64,000 nt of DNA, from assembly GCA_019411365.1 (NCBI GenBank), contig DXQT01000002.1:38085-102084 (forward strand), in the 5' to 3' direction. Of the stretch, positions 29,223 to 38,543 are shown one piece after another. The stretch comes from Roseburia sp. (GTDB taxonomy: Bacteria > Bacillota_A > Clostridia > Lachnospirales > Lachnospiraceae). The translations under genes and the position numbers were made by a program. The notes beneath the pieces are model-generated. The model made no database searches and was not told the DNA's origin. It saw only the letters and a program-made list of their open reading frames with translations. Position 1 is the first letter of the stretch. Each line of letters begins with the position of its first letter.

Positions 29223-30153
29223 ATTTTTTCATCAGTGCCAGAAATGCCCGATAGGACTTCGTGATATTCCCGAAATAAAAAATCTTCGCATCACAAAAAT
29301 CCTGCATCACAAAATTTGTGGACACTGCCTCCTTGTGCATGCAGCCAATCTCCGGTGCATACAGTAATGTCATGCCGTATTTTCCGGCAAGGTAATAAAG
29401 GATCTCCTCCTCCGCATAGAGAAATGTCCCATCATAAAATCCGTCCATCTGTTTGAAAAAATCTTTCGAAAAAACAAGACAGCAGCCATGTAATAGAACA
29501 TCCTTCATCCGCTCGTCCACGCGGCTGTCCGCCGATACGGACTTTCCGTCCTCCTCACGCGTGGTAAGATTCTTACTGCCATCTTTGACATCGCGCCCCG
29601 TTTCATCCGACACGACACCATAATGGCCTGCAATGGCTTTCTTTAAATGAAACAGTTTGATCAGCTGGAACATCTTACATTTCGCCCAGGAAACCAGGAT
29701 CTGTTTCCGCATATAATTTAACGTGTACTGCCTGTTTCTCGCCACCGGATTAAAATGTCTGGTGCGGCTTGCATCCACAATATCCCCGCCTAAAATATCA
29801 AAGCGCTCTTCCTTATAGATTTCCCGCAGCTTCTCACAGTAATCTTCCTGTTCAAAAATAATATCGCTGTTTGCCGCCACGATAAAATCCGGCTCAAAAT
29901 GAGACCTTGCATACCGGATGCCAAGATTGTTGCCGCGTGCAAATCCAAGGTTTTTCTCACTTGCGATCACATGCACTCTTTTCTCCCCGGCAAATTCTTC
30001 CCGAAGCGACTCCTCACTGCCATTGCCGGAACCGTTGTCCACTAAAACAATGCGGATATCCTGCCCCTGCTGCGTCTTTAGAATGGACTCCGCACATGCG
30101 GCCGCCTCACGCCAGGTCTTATAATTTAAAATCACAAAACAGATCGTTCCCAT
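29215..30153 (-). CDS. Glycosyltransferase family 2 (rhamnosyltransferase-like)
   Basis: 312 residues with a GT-A fold: TICFVILNYKTWREAAACAE, VDNGSGNGSEESL and NLGFARGNNLGIRYA, then a DSDI-like site (AANSDIIFE). This closely follows the pattern of dTDP-rhamnose-using GT2 enzymes (VILNY, VDNxSxDGS, NxGFAxGNN). The ATG at 30153 has GAGGA upstream and is preferred to the one at 30165. The rml genes in the same region would supply the donor; this is an inference. An atypical central insertion (~140-205) is rich in charged residues. Confidence 0.8.
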   Translation of the reverse strand: MGTICFVILNYKTWREAAACAESILKTQQGQDIRIVLVDNGSGNGSEESLREEFAGEKRVHVIASEKNLGFARGNNLGIRYARSHFEPDFIVAANSDIIFEQEDYCEKLREIYKEERFDILGGDIVDASRTRHFNPVARNRQYTLNYMRKQILVSWAKCKMFQLIKLFHLKKAIAGHYGVVSDETGRDVKDGSKNLTTREEDGKSVSADSRVDERMKDVLLHGCCLVFSKDFFKQMDGFYDGTFLYAEEEILYYLAGKYGMTLLYAPEIGCMHKEAVSTNFVMQDFCDAKIFYFGNITKSYRAFLALMKKYE

Positions 30154-30194
30154 ATAAATCCTCATTCAAATATTGCGATGGTCATGCCGGCTTT

Positions 30195-31028
30195 CTACGC
30201 GCCGGAGTATCTCGTCTTTGTTCCAAGTATAATACGGATATACGGTGTAATGGAACGCACAATGGCCGTTCCAAGTCCGAAGTTTTTATGCAGAAAATGG
30301 AACCAGTCGCGGAATGGAAGTCCCTTGCGGCTCTCCTTTAGACGGATCCGTTCCATGCGCGGCAGCGTCTCATCCTGCCAGGTTTTCTGCAGTGTATTAT
30401 CATTGCACTCGCCGACAAACTTTGGATAAATATGAATTTTATATCCAAGTTTACTGATCTGTAACCCGTAATCAAAATCACCGATACTGTGCTGGTAAAA
30501 TGGATCGATCCCGACTTTTTCAAAGATTTCACGCGGAATGATGGCACAGTTTGCATTGAAGGTATCACAGTTTACCTCCGGCGCATCCGGGCCTAATTTT
30601 TTGTATTTGATCCCTTTGGTGTATTTGATACCGCCGTAACTCAAACCGCCGTTTTCGCCACAGATCGCACCGACTGTAACCTCATCCTTTTTCAGATGTG
30701 GTGCCATCTCATCAAAAATGCCCGGGAAGAACTTTGTATCATCATTCATCAGCATATAGTAGTCGTAATCCATATGCGTATTTTTGATGTGTTCGATCGC
30801 CTTGTGCATGCCGCCATTCCAGAAATTGCTTCCGTCTCCCTCGATCAGGTCGATCTGATATGTGCCGTCATCGCGCATCTGCTTTAACATCTCACGCGTT
30901 CCGTCAGAACTATTGTCGTCTAAGATCACATAGTCAAACGTGACGTCTCTATTTCCTGAGAGTGTTGCCATGCCCCGCTTTGTCAGTTCTTTTCTGTTAA
31001 AACAGGTAAAAATTGCAAGTATCTTCAT
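30195..31028 (-). CDS. Glycosyltransferase family 2
   Basis: 277 residues with KILAIFTCFNRKELT, the donor-binding LDDNSSDGTREML and the metal-site YMLMNDDTKFF. It has the look of GT2 enzymes that act in rhamnose-rich glycans and capsules. The C-terminus is basic (GLPFRDWFHF, IILGTKTR) and may lie at the membrane. It lies between the two other GT genes with short gaps and is transcribed with them. Donor and linkage are unknown. Confidence 0.82.
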   Translation of the reverse strand: MKILAIFTCFNRKELTKRGMATLSGNRDVTFDYVILDDNSSDGTREMLKQMRDDGTYQIDLIEGDGSNFWNGGMHKAIEHIKNTHMDYDYYMLMNDDTKFFPGIFDEMAPHLKKDEVTVGAICGENGGLSYGGIKYTKGIKYKKLGPDAPEVNCDTFNANCAIIPREIFEKVGIDPFYQHSIGDFDYGLQISKLGYKIHIYPKFVGECNDNTLQKTWQDETLPRMERIRLKESRKGLPFRDWFHFLHKNFGLGTAIVRSITPYIRIILGTKTRYSGA

Positions 31029-31082
31029 AATTTATTTCATCCTCATTTCCAGACAGCCTGTTTTGCCTGCCATTCAAATGTT

Positions 31083-32027
31083 CTATGCCTGTCCGATATA
31101 GTTTTTCCGGAATACCACATGGTAGATCCGTTTGATCAGATTCGGCTGTGACTCATGGATCAGTGCTTTTTTCATCGCCTTATGGAGCTCCGGTTTTTCA
31201 CAGATCTCCTGTGGGAACTCTGTGATCCTGTGATCTGTCATCAGTTTATGGTCGAATACCGGTCCCTTTTCATTGCCGCAGTGGATCCCGGTGCCATCCC
31301 AGCCTTCATTGCTGACTAAAGACTTTGTCGGGGATAAGATCAGTCCCTGTTTCCGGAAATTCGTCCAGTACCAGCGGATCGCCCAGGAGTTGGTCTTTTC
31401 ATCGGTTTTCTGCATTTTCATGATCTTGTAAAAATCATAGGTATTGTCATAATTAAATGCTTTGCGCAGTTTTTTATCGGAAACCATATCCGTCCAGTCG
31501 TCGCAGTCCGCATCGAAATACTTCCAGCGGTCGCTCCAGGTCGCCCACGACCAGCTTGTGCCTGAGAGCGTGTTAAAATAGGACTCACACGGGTAGGAAA
31601 AAGTATCCCCGAAATGGGAGAACCCTGTGATTCCGGTCACTTTCTGTTCGTTCTGGTAACGGTCTAATCCGTCATTCATAAACAAAAGAAAATAGCGGTT
31701 TGTGACAAGGTCATCCTCTAAAACGATCACTTTTCCATATTTATTTACGATCGCGGTCACACCCTCGATCACATTTTTTGCAAGACCGTAATTCTGTTTC
31801 CTTGCGGTCAGTTCCACCTGACGGAATCCCTGCACGGACTTTACATAATCACGGATTTCCTGCACTTTTCCTTTATCTGCATCTTTTTTTGCCGCATCGG
31901 AAAATACATACAGATCTGTTTCTGCTGCAAGTTCGTTTGCTGCAAGTGCCTCGATGGTGCGCTTTGTATGTTCCGGCCGGTTGTAGGTAAACAAAATTAC
32001 CGGAGCCAGACTTCTCGTCTCTTCCAT
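31083..32027 (-). CDS. Glycosyltransferase, GT2/GNT-I-like
   Basis: 314 residues. The start PVILFTYNRPEHTKRTIEAL and the metal-site VIVLEDDLVTNRYFL define a GT-A fold of the type found in capsule loci and related in motif to GNT-I-like enzymes. The later SWSWATWSDRWKYFD stretch is characteristic of this subgroup. The C-terminal ~20 residues are basic. It is the third consecutive GT-A enzyme and follows the epimerase gene by 15 bases. Confidence 0.8.
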   Translation of the reverse strand: MEETRSLAPVILFTYNRPEHTKRTIEALAANELAAETDLYVFSDAAKKDADKGKVQEIRDYVKSVQGFRQVELTARKQNYGLAKNVIEGVTAIVNKYGKVIVLEDDLVTNRYFLLFMNDGLDRYQNEQKVTGITGFSHFGDTFSYPCESYFNTLSGTSWSWATWSDRWKYFDADCDDWTDMVSDKKLRKAFNYDNTYDFYKIMKMQKTDEKTNSWAIRWYWTNFRKQGLILSPTKSLVSNEGWDGTGIHCGNEKGPVFDHKLMTDHRITEFPQEICEKPELHKAMKKALIHESQPNLIKRIYHVVFRKNYIGQA

Positions 32028-32042
32028 TCTTTTTCGCCCTTT

Positions 32043-32957
32043 CTATGCCTGCTGTTTTACCCAGCCTACATATTCGCGGATTCCTTCGGTAAGATCCATC
32101 TTTTTCTCGTAGCCGATTTTTTTGAGCAGGGAAATATCCGCACGCCAGTTCTGTGGATCGCCGACTTTCGTCTCCCCGTTAAACCGCACGATGTCAGTAT
32201 TTTCTCCAAGCTGCTTTGCATAGATTTCAGCCAGCTCACGGATCGATACTTCTTCACCGTTTGCCACGTTAAAGATCTCCTCCGGTCCCTGATATCCTAA
32301 GATCAACTCTAAGGCACGCAGAATATCGGAAATATGGATAAAATCACGCGTCTCATTTCCGGTTCCGAACAGATCGATCCGTCCGGTATTTAAGTATTTC
32401 TGATAAATATCCCACAAAAGCTGTTTGCGCAGTCCGCTTCCATATGCAGAAAAGATACGCACACAGCGGATATGGTAACCATGTACCCTGTTATAATAGC
32501 TGCAGAGTTCCTCGCCCATCTGCTTGTGCACGCCATATGGTGAGATCGGTGCCAATGCATCTTTTTCCGTGATCGGAAGCTGCTTTGGATTGCCATAGAC
32601 ACCTGCACTTGATAAGAAAATGATTTTCGGTCTTTTTTCAAATGATTTCAATGCCAGAAGCAGCTGGTATAAACTGTGCAGATTGCCGTCTAAGTCTGCC
32701 ATCGGATTTACAATGGATGCTCCGACATTGGCACTGCCGGCACAGTGTAAGATCACATCCGGCTGCACTCCGGTAAATATGTTGGCAAGTTCCTGTGAGT
32801 CTTTGGACATGTTGCACTGATAGTAGTGGATTTCTGCCCCGTCCTCACAGTAACGGTCGGCTAAGTCGATGCCGGTGATCTCGTAATCTTTGCTGAAATA
32901 TTCCATGGCGCATCTTCCGATAAAACCGTTTACGCCGGTAATGATCATTTTTTTCAT
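32043..32957 (-). CDS. NAD-dependent sugar epimerase/dehydratase
   Basis: 304 residues of the extended SDR family: MIITGVNGFIGRCA binds the nucleotide, FLSSAGVYG and SPYGVHKQM carry the catalytic Ser and Tyr/Lys. The overall pattern is that of UDP- or GDP-sugar epimerases and 4,6-dehydratases used for repeat-unit sugars. The gene starts after a strong AGGAGG site. It lies between a GT4 gene (12 bases upstream) and a GT-A gene. The exact sugar cannot be told from the sequence. Confidence 0.8.
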   Translation of the reverse strand: MKKMIITGVNGFIGRCAMEYFSKDYEITGIDLADRYCEDGAEIHYYQCNMSKDSQELANIFTGVQPDVILHCAGSANVGASIVNPMADLDGNLHSLYQLLLALKSFEKRPKIIFLSSAGVYGNPKQLPITEKDALAPISPYGVHKQMGEELCSYYNRVHGYHIRCVRIFSAYGSGLRKQLLWDIYQKYLNTGRIDLFGTGNETRDFIHISDILRALELILGYQGPEEIFNVANGEEVSIRELAEIYAKQLGENTDIVRFNGETKVGDPQNWRADISLLKKIGYEKKMDLTEGIREYVGWVKQQA

Positions 32958-32968
32958 GGGCGAACCTC

Positions 32969-34123
32969 CTATAAAAATACCCTTTCAAGTGCCCTCGAGT
33001 ACTCTCTCGCCTCGCGGTACATATTTGCGATGCCCTGTTCCATGTTACCGGCATATTCGGCTTCATGCTCCGGCAGGGATGCGCGCGCTGCAGTGCGCGC
33101 GATCGTTTCGGCAAGCTGTTTCGGGTCGTGTGGATCAAAGAGAACACATTTTTTGTTCTGCTGTTCCTGATGTACCGGGATGTTTGACAAAAGTACAACT
33201 TTATCAAGTACTTTCGCATCCTCTAATACGGTTCCCCAGCCCTCACAGAGTGACGGCTGTACGATAAACTGTGCGTTTTTCATGATTGCAAGCTGTTCGG
33301 TACGCTCTACAAATCCCAACAGTTTTATATTAGCACAAACCGTGTCTGATTCCATAATTTTTCTTAATTTATCGATATATTCCGGGTTACGGTAATCTTT
33401 CAGATTGCCGGTAAATACAAAATCATAGTCACATAATCTGCCCTCTTTCAGGAGACATTCGATTGCTTCTACCATGACGATATGATTTTTATGCTGCCAG
33501 AACTGGTTCGGAATATAGATATAGTTTCTCTTTAAGTCAAATTTTTCACGGACACTCTGCTCTAATTCCGGTGTAATGGCACGCACTTCCGGTTCAATGT
33601 AAGATACAAAATGTACTACCTCAACCGAGCATCGGTGTCCCGGATAGAAACGCTCTAAATCCCTTGCCGCATCGAAGCTGCTTAAAACCATCGGATTATC
33701 GCTTCCTGTCATGGCAAGATCATTTTTTTCTTTGTGTGCTAACTCCTCTGCGCCGAAAAACTCCGGCAGGGTTCTGTGCTGAAAGTCAGGTATCCAGAAG
33801 ATACCTTTCTTTTTAAAGAGTTTTCCGATCTTGTTGAGCTCTAAAGCATAGCAGTATTTTACCCCGCCAAACCAGATCAGACGCATCTCATAGAGTGCCA
33901 GTTTTATTTTATTATTTCCATCATAGACACGAATATCTACATTTACATTTTCTTTAAAACAGTCAAAAATATCGGCATGTTCCGGATCGATCAAAAGCAC
34001 CAGCGAAAAACGTTCCATGATATTTTCGTTCTGCAGGCAGCTGAACATAATGTTCTTAATATAATAAAGTCCGCCGATCCATCCTCTGTTTCCAAGTCCG
34101 TTAAATAAAATCTTTTTTTTCAT
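32969..34123 (-). CDS. Glycosyltransferase family 4
   Basis: 384 residues, GT-B fold. The donor domain carries YIYIPNQFWQHKNH and the C-terminal FIVQPSLCEGWGTVLEDAKVL, matching the EX7E signature (E in CEGWG, then E in LED). The N-terminal acceptor domain shows GLGNRGWIGGLYY. The frame opens at 34135, but GAGGA just upstream of the ATG at 34123 makes that the likely start. It is preceded by a 120-base hairpin array that separates it from the next GT4 gene. It may add mannose-, rhamnose- or glucose-type units. Confidence 0.82.
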   Translation of the reverse strand: MKKKILFNGLGNRGWIGGLYYIKNIMFSCLQNENIMERFSLVLLIDPEHADIFDCFKENVNVDIRVYDGNNKIKLALYEMRLIWFGGVKYCYALELNKIGKLFKKKGIFWIPDFQHRTLPEFFGAEELAHKEKNDLAMTGSDNPMVLSSFDAARDLERFYPGHRCSVEVVHFVSYIEPEVRAITPELEQSVREKFDLKRNYIYIPNQFWQHKNHIVMVEAIECLLKEGRLCDYDFVFTGNLKDYRNPEYIDKLRKIMESDTVCANIKLLGFVERTEQLAIMKNAQFIVQPSLCEGWGTVLEDAKVLDKVVLLSNIPVHQEQQNKKCVLFDPHDPKQLAETIARTAARASLPEHEAEYAGNMEQGIANMYREAREYSRALERVFL

Positions 34124-34141
34124 ATTATTCCTCATTTTTGA

Positions 34142-34261
34142 GCAACTTGTTGCGAAGAGGCGACGAGAATCTCAAATTCTCGTCTGCCATCAAAGCTATT
34201 TGTTTTTATTTAGAAACAAATAGCCGTGCAAAAAATAAGCTATCGAGCTTATTTTTCGCAC
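34142..34261. repeat. 120-bp array of four consecutive hairpins
   Basis: The interval between two GT4 genes holds four hairpins: GCAAC/GTTGC (34142-34153), GACGAGAAT/ATTCTCGTC (34162-34184), an 11-bp perfect stem GCTATTTGTTT/AAACAAATAGC (34195-34224) and a 16-bp stem with one mismatch (34226-34261). The last ends 7 bases from the stop codon of the gene at 34269. No T-run terminator or ORF is present. The sequence is unrelated to the arrays at 9733 and 57356 but the layout is the same. Confidence 0.75.
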
Positions 34262-34268
34262 TAATCCT

Positions 34269-35384
34269 TTATTTCTGTGATAATACATACGAAAGTGCCG
34301 CAATACAACCTTTTGAAACCTGTTCAAAAGAAAATTCATGTGCCTTTTCGTAACTCTTTTTCCCCATGACAGATGCCATATCCCCGGCGGCAGCCTTTTG
34401 GATTGCCTCCGCAAAACCATCCACATCTTCCGGGTCAATGATATAGCCGTTTTCACCATCTGAGACGAGATCTCTTGCACCATCTGCATATTTTGATGAA
34501 ATGATTGGAAGAGATGCACACATTGCCTCTAAAAGAACAAGTCCAAAGCAGTCCTCCCTGGTCGGAAGCACAAAAGCATCCGCTGTGCGGTATAATTTCT
34601 GCAATGGCTCCCCTTCCTGGTATCCTAAAAATTCCACACGGTCAGAAATTTTAAGTTCTGTGCACTGTTTTTGCAGCAGATCTTTTTCCTGCCCCTCTCC
34701 AACGATCCAGAGCCTTATATTCTGCGGTGTTTTTGCAAGTGCCGGCAGTAACAGATCAAGTCCTTTCCGCTGGATCAGGCTTCCCACATACAGAAGCTGC
34801 AATCCCTCATTTTGGGTTGTTTTCTGTGGTTTCTCATACAGATATTTCTGAATATCCACGGTAAGATATGAGATAAAGCATTTCTTTTCATCAGCACCGT
34901 AAGCGATCTGTGCCTCACGCGATGCAGTGCTGCTCGCGATAAATGCCGCCGCTCTTTTTATAATATAGCTTCTCGATAAGCGCTGTACTTTTCCGATATT
35001 TTTCTCGGAATTTAAAGTGCCGTCCGTCCAGCTGATAAACGGGATCTTCTTTTTCCGGCACCAATGTACCGCACGAAGGATCGTCGGGTTGTACTCCATG
35101 GCAAAGACCACATCCGGCGCGATCTCATTTAAAGTCTTTTCCACACCTACCGGGATAAACACATATCGGTCATCAAACCGTTTGCGGATGATGATCGTCT
35201 TTGATTTCAGGAAATGATAATGTTCGATCTCCTCCATCTCAACACTCCATTTCCGGTTTTCCATGCCTGCACCGGAAAAAATGATATGAAACTCATATTC
35301 CGGAAAGTTTTTCTGCATATAAGAAAAGAAATCCACCCGGTATGGCGATGGTATATTCGTGATAAATACTGCCTTTTTTTTCAT
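34269..35384 (-). CDS. Glycosyltransferase family 4
   Basis: 371 residues, GT-B fold: N-terminal FITNIPSPYRVDFFSYMQ, then LLYVGSLIQRKGLDLLLPAL opening the donor domain and FVLPTREDCFGLVLLEAM, an intact EX7E motif. N-terminal SPYR is typical of GT4 enzymes in capsule loci. The start overlaps the upstream GT4 gene by 4 bases. A hairpin array follows the stop codon. The sugar is unknown. Confidence 0.85.
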   Translation of the reverse strand: MKKKAVFITNIPSPYRVDFFSYMQKNFPEYEFHIIFSGAGMENRKWSVEMEEIEHYHFLKSKTIIIRKRFDDRYVFIPVGVEKTLNEIAPDVVFAMEYNPTILRAVHWCRKKKIPFISWTDGTLNSEKNIGKVQRLSRSYIIKRAAAFIASSTASREAQIAYGADEKKCFISYLTVDIQKYLYEKPQKTTQNEGLQLLYVGSLIQRKGLDLLLPALAKTPQNIRLWIVGEGQEKDLLQKQCTELKISDRVEFLGYQEGEPLQKLYRTADAFVLPTREDCFGLVLLEAMCASLPIISSKYADGARDLVSDGENGYIIDPEDVDGFAEAIQKAAAGDMASVMGKKSYEKAHEFSFEQVSKGCIAALSYVLSQK

Positions 35385-36586
35385 TGTTCTTTTTCCTCTG
35401 AAATGCTGTGGTAGATACTGATGAGTTTCTGATAGTTATCTTCCGGTCTTAACCGGTGCTGATAAAATTCTCTCGCATTTTCCTTTAATCTGTTTAGATC
35501 CATCTGTTCAAACTCACAGACTTTTCTGGCAAGATCCTCAATAGAGTTATACTCAAATTTTACACCCGTCACACCTTCCTGCACCATACCATCCATATTG
35601 CCGACACGTCCTGCGATCACCGGTACGCCATAGGAATATGCCTCCGCGATCGTCATGGCAAACGCCTCATAACACTGGGAAGTCATGATGACTGCCTTTG
35701 CATTATAAAATTTCTCGGTCATCTCCTCTTTCTGCAGGTAACCTAAAAAGCGGACATTTTTCATATTATGGGTGCTGACGTATGCCTGCATCTCGTCCAT
35801 CATCGGTCCTGTTCCTGCAACATAAAGAATCTTATCCGGCAATTTTTCAAAAGCTTTTACTGCAATGTCAATTCCCTTTAATGCCTCCACTCTTCCGGCG
35901 AACAGATAATATTCTTCCTCAGGCTGTTTTTTAACAGGGACGATTCCATCTGCAAAGGTAAAGTTTGGTTTGATGTAAACACGTTTCGGATCCACGATCT
36001 TTTTGCCCGGATCTAAGGAGCTTAACAGTTTATTTTTGTTAAATTCTGTCAGACAGATAAAATTCACACGATAGTAGGTTCCAAGAAAACGGTGAATCCA
36101 GAGGATTGCAGAACTTACCATCGTCTGTATTTTACTTCCGCGGTAACATTTGTGCCGGATTGCACATTTTAATCCGCCATCCACACATTCCTCACAGATC
36201 ACATTGTTGCGGAAAAATGATCCGGCCGGACAGAGCATGCGGAAATTATGAAGTGTCTGGACCACCGGCACCTTACACTGAAATGCCGCATAAAATACAG
36301 ATGGACTCACCATCATCAGGGTATTATGCACATGCACGATATCGATTTTATTTTCACGGATAATCTTTTTTACTTCCCTGCAGGTTTTTAACGAATAGAC
36401 TGCCGTAAAAGGAATAAAAAGTTTTTTTAATTTATTCCCCTCGTTCAGTTCTTTGTTACTGCGATAGTAAGTAAAGACTTCATGTCCATGCTCCTCTAAC
36501 AGCTTTTTCTCATTGCGCACCACGACGTCTTCCCCGCCCGGGATCTGATAAAAATTATGAATTTGAAGAATTCGATATTTTTCCAT
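35381..36586 (-). CDS. Glycosyltransferase family 4 (WcaL-like)
   Basis: About 401 residues, GT-B fold: ILQIHNFYQIPGGEDVVVRNE at the N-terminus, YYLFAGRVEALKGIDIAVKA in the donor domain and VIMTSQCYEAFAMTIAEAYS (EX7E motif). A Cys-containing insert (CEECVDGGLKCAIRHKCYRG) is the usual metal-like loop of this subgroup. The frame opens at 36610, but GGAGG before the ATG at 36586 fixes the likely start, which still overlaps the upstream polymerase gene by 32 bases. It belongs to repeat-unit synthesis. Confidence 0.84.
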   Translation of the reverse strand: MEKYRILQIHNFYQIPGGEDVVVRNEKKLLEEHGHEVFTYYRSNKELNEGNKLKKLFIPFTAVYSLKTCREVKKIIRENKIDIVHVHNTLMMVSPSVFYAAFQCKVPVVQTLHNFRMLCPAGSFFRNNVICEECVDGGLKCAIRHKCYRGSKIQTMVSSAILWIHRFLGTYYRVNFICLTEFNKNKLLSSLDPGKKIVDPKRVYIKPNFTFADGIVPVKKQPEEEYYLFAGRVEALKGIDIAVKAFEKLPDKILYVAGTGPMMDEMQAYVSTHNMKNVRFLGYLQKEEMTEKFYNAKAVIMTSQCYEAFAMTIAEAYSYGVPVIAGRVGNMDGMVQEGVTGVKFEYNSIEDLARKVCEFEQMDLNRLKENAREFYQHRLRPEDNYQKLISIYHSISEEKEQ

Positions 36587-37724
36587 TGTCTCCTCCATCT
36601 GAGATCTCATTTAACATCGTCGGATATAGCAATACACCTGCAAGCAAAATAAACGGATTCATAAAACCATTTAAGACAAACTGTTCCATGATCCCATACA
36701 ATGCAAATACGGAAAGCATGACTAATTCTTTATATCCCCCTGCTTTATAGAGTCTGACTAACATAACACAGAGTGCCGCAAAAAATGCGATTGCAAAAAT
36801 CCATCCGCAGTACAGTAAAATATACATATATGCGTTATCGATCAGCCCATGATAACTTGCATAAAAATACTCCTGGTTTCTCGGAAGCAGCGCAAGCCCT
36901 TGGTCATGATAATATTTTCCAAGGATATATACCCTTCCTGATACATAGCGGTCGATCGTCTTCATAATGTCATTGTCACTGTTAAATAGAATCATCATAA
37001 CAAAACTGAAAATTGCTCCAACCGGTATAGACAGTGCATAAATAAACTTCACTTTTTTATTTTTGACCAGTTTTTCAAACAGAATGATCCCCCACGCAAA
37101 AAAGAATACAATAATCCCGGTACGGCAAAATGTTATTTTATAAAAAATAAACGCTGTCAGGCATGTTCCGAAAAACCACCATATATTTAATTTTTCATAG
37201 AAATAATAGAGCATAAGCATAAGAAGCAGAAAAATTGTCATATATGCAGCATTCGGTTCACTAAAACCAAGACTGTACACCGGTACTTCCACATACTGTG
37301 CATTTGGCACTGTCTTATAACCAATATCAAACAACCCATAAGCGGATCCGGCTACCATAATAAATGCTACAAAAAGTCTGGTCCATACAGAGATTTCAAT
37401 CAATTTCCGGAAACACACATCCTTGATTCCGATGATCGTTAAAAACAAAAACAGTATCGTCGCCTTTTTGGTCATTACCCATATGAAAAGACCTGCACCT
37501 AGCATCAGCGCGATCACAACGATCTCCCGCAGCGTATATCTGGTTGTAACAAGTTTCATTCCCAAAAGGATCACGCCGGAAAGCATAAAAAATTTGTAGA
37601 TCTGATCACTACTGTCATAACCAAATGCTTTTACCAGCACATTGACCGCAAAGTATCCATAATACGCAATGATCCCCATGCTCTTCCAATCATTTTCCCG
37701 TATCCATTTTCTGATCTGCTCCAT
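36555..37724 (-). CDS. Wzy-like O-antigen/capsule polymerase (putative)
   Basis: 389 residues with about 10-12 membrane segments and one large outer loop near residues 250-300 (RYVSGRVYILGKYYHDQGLA), the general plan of Wzy polymerases, which have little sequence conservation. GRVYIL with a following G is reminiscent of the Wzy_C region. Together with the flippase at 27774 and the Wzz-like protein at 39610 it would complete a Wzx/Wzy route. Its start directly follows the stop of the membrane gene at 37725 in the adjacent region. The assignment rests on topology and context. Confidence 0.65.
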   Translation of the reverse strand: MEQIRKWIRENDWKSMGIIAYYGYFAVNVLVKAFGYDSSDQIYKFFMLSGVILLGMKLVTTRYTLREIVVIALMLGAGLFIWVMTKKATILFLFLTIIGIKDVCFRKLIEISVWTRLFVAFIMVAGSAYGLFDIGYKTVPNAQYVEVPVYSLGFSEPNAAYMTIFLLLMLMLYYFYEKLNIWWFFGTCLTAFIFYKITFCRTGIIVFFFAWGIILFEKLVKNKKVKFIYALSIPVGAIFSFVMMILFNSDNDIMKTIDRYVSGRVYILGKYYHDQGLALLPRNQEYFYASYHGLIDNAYMYILLYCGWIFAIAFFAALCVMLVRLYKAGGYKELVMLSVFALYGIMEQFVLNGFMNPFILLAGVLLYPTMLNEISDGGDNGKISNSSNS

Positions 37725-38525
37725 CTATTCCTCTCCAAGCATATAAATGACATAATCTCCGGTTTCCTTGTAATAGTGATATCCATACGGCTTCATATCA
37801 TCCGGTATTTCCTGTTCTGTGCGGTTAAAACATAAAAATACCACCTGATTGCGCTTTGCAATATCCGTCACTACTGTCATGTCCGGTTTTTCCTGACACA
37901 TCTGCTGATACATTGCGACTTCATCATCCCCGATCCCGGAAATAAATCCGCCCACGTTTCTTCCATAAAATAATCCGATATCACAGCGGTACTGTCTGAT
38001 ATAGCAGAGCAGTTCATTCGGTACAACCGATCTTACTTTCCAGCTGACACCTGCGCCTGCTAAAATATCCGCAACATCCAGCGCAGCCTGCGGCAGTTTA
38101 TATTCATTTTCTGCCTCCGTAAAGGTTGCTTTACTGTAAATTTTCTGTCCGCTTAATGCGATCGTACCAAGGGCCGCCACAAGCACAACGATACGGACTG
38201 CCTGTTTTTTCCACCGGCACACCAGCCAGACCACCACATACGCAGCCGTGAAAGAAACCGGAAGCATCCAGAACAGTCTCCAGTACACACCGGCAAAGAA
38301 ACGGCTTCCCACATAACGGTAAAATAATGGATTAAATAAAAATAACAGTACCAGGATTGTCGGCCATACCAGAAACCGGACGGTCTGTTTCTCTTCCTGA
38401 TATTTTCTTCCCAGGAAAAACAGCATTACAACTGCAAGACAAAACAGGCACCAGTGAAAAAGTCCGGTACGTCCGCCAATAAAATTTTTAAAATTGTCCA
38501 GTATTGAATAAAAATCTGCTGCCAT
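37725..38525 (-). CDS. Membrane protein, C-terminal part of a possibly split protein (DUF6077-like)
   Basis: 266 residues: four membrane segments followed by a ~140-residue soluble region. It lies in the same reading frame as the gene at 38544-39620, separated by one TAA and six codons (KGKRTD). A plausible ribosome binding site (AAAGGA) precedes its ATG, so it could be a genuine separate gene. Its content looks like the second half of one large polytopic surface-glycan protein, comparable in length to the 714-residue protein at 24638. No enzyme motif was recognised. Confidence 0.5.
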   Translation of the reverse strand: MAADFYSILDNFKNFIGGRTGLFHWCLFCLAVVMLFFLGRKYQEEKQTVRFLVWPTILVLLFLFNPLFYRYVGSRFFAGVYWRLFWMLPVSFTAAYVVVWLVCRWKKQAVRIVVLVAALGTIALSGQKIYSKATFTEAENEYKLPQAALDVADILAGAGVSWKVRSVVPNELLCYIRQYRCDIGLFYGRNVGGFISGIGDDEVAMYQQMCQEKPDMTVVTDIAKRNQVVFLCFNRTEQEIPDDMKPYGYHYYKETGDYVIYMLGEE

Positions 38526-38543
38526 ATCCGTTCTCTTTCCTTT

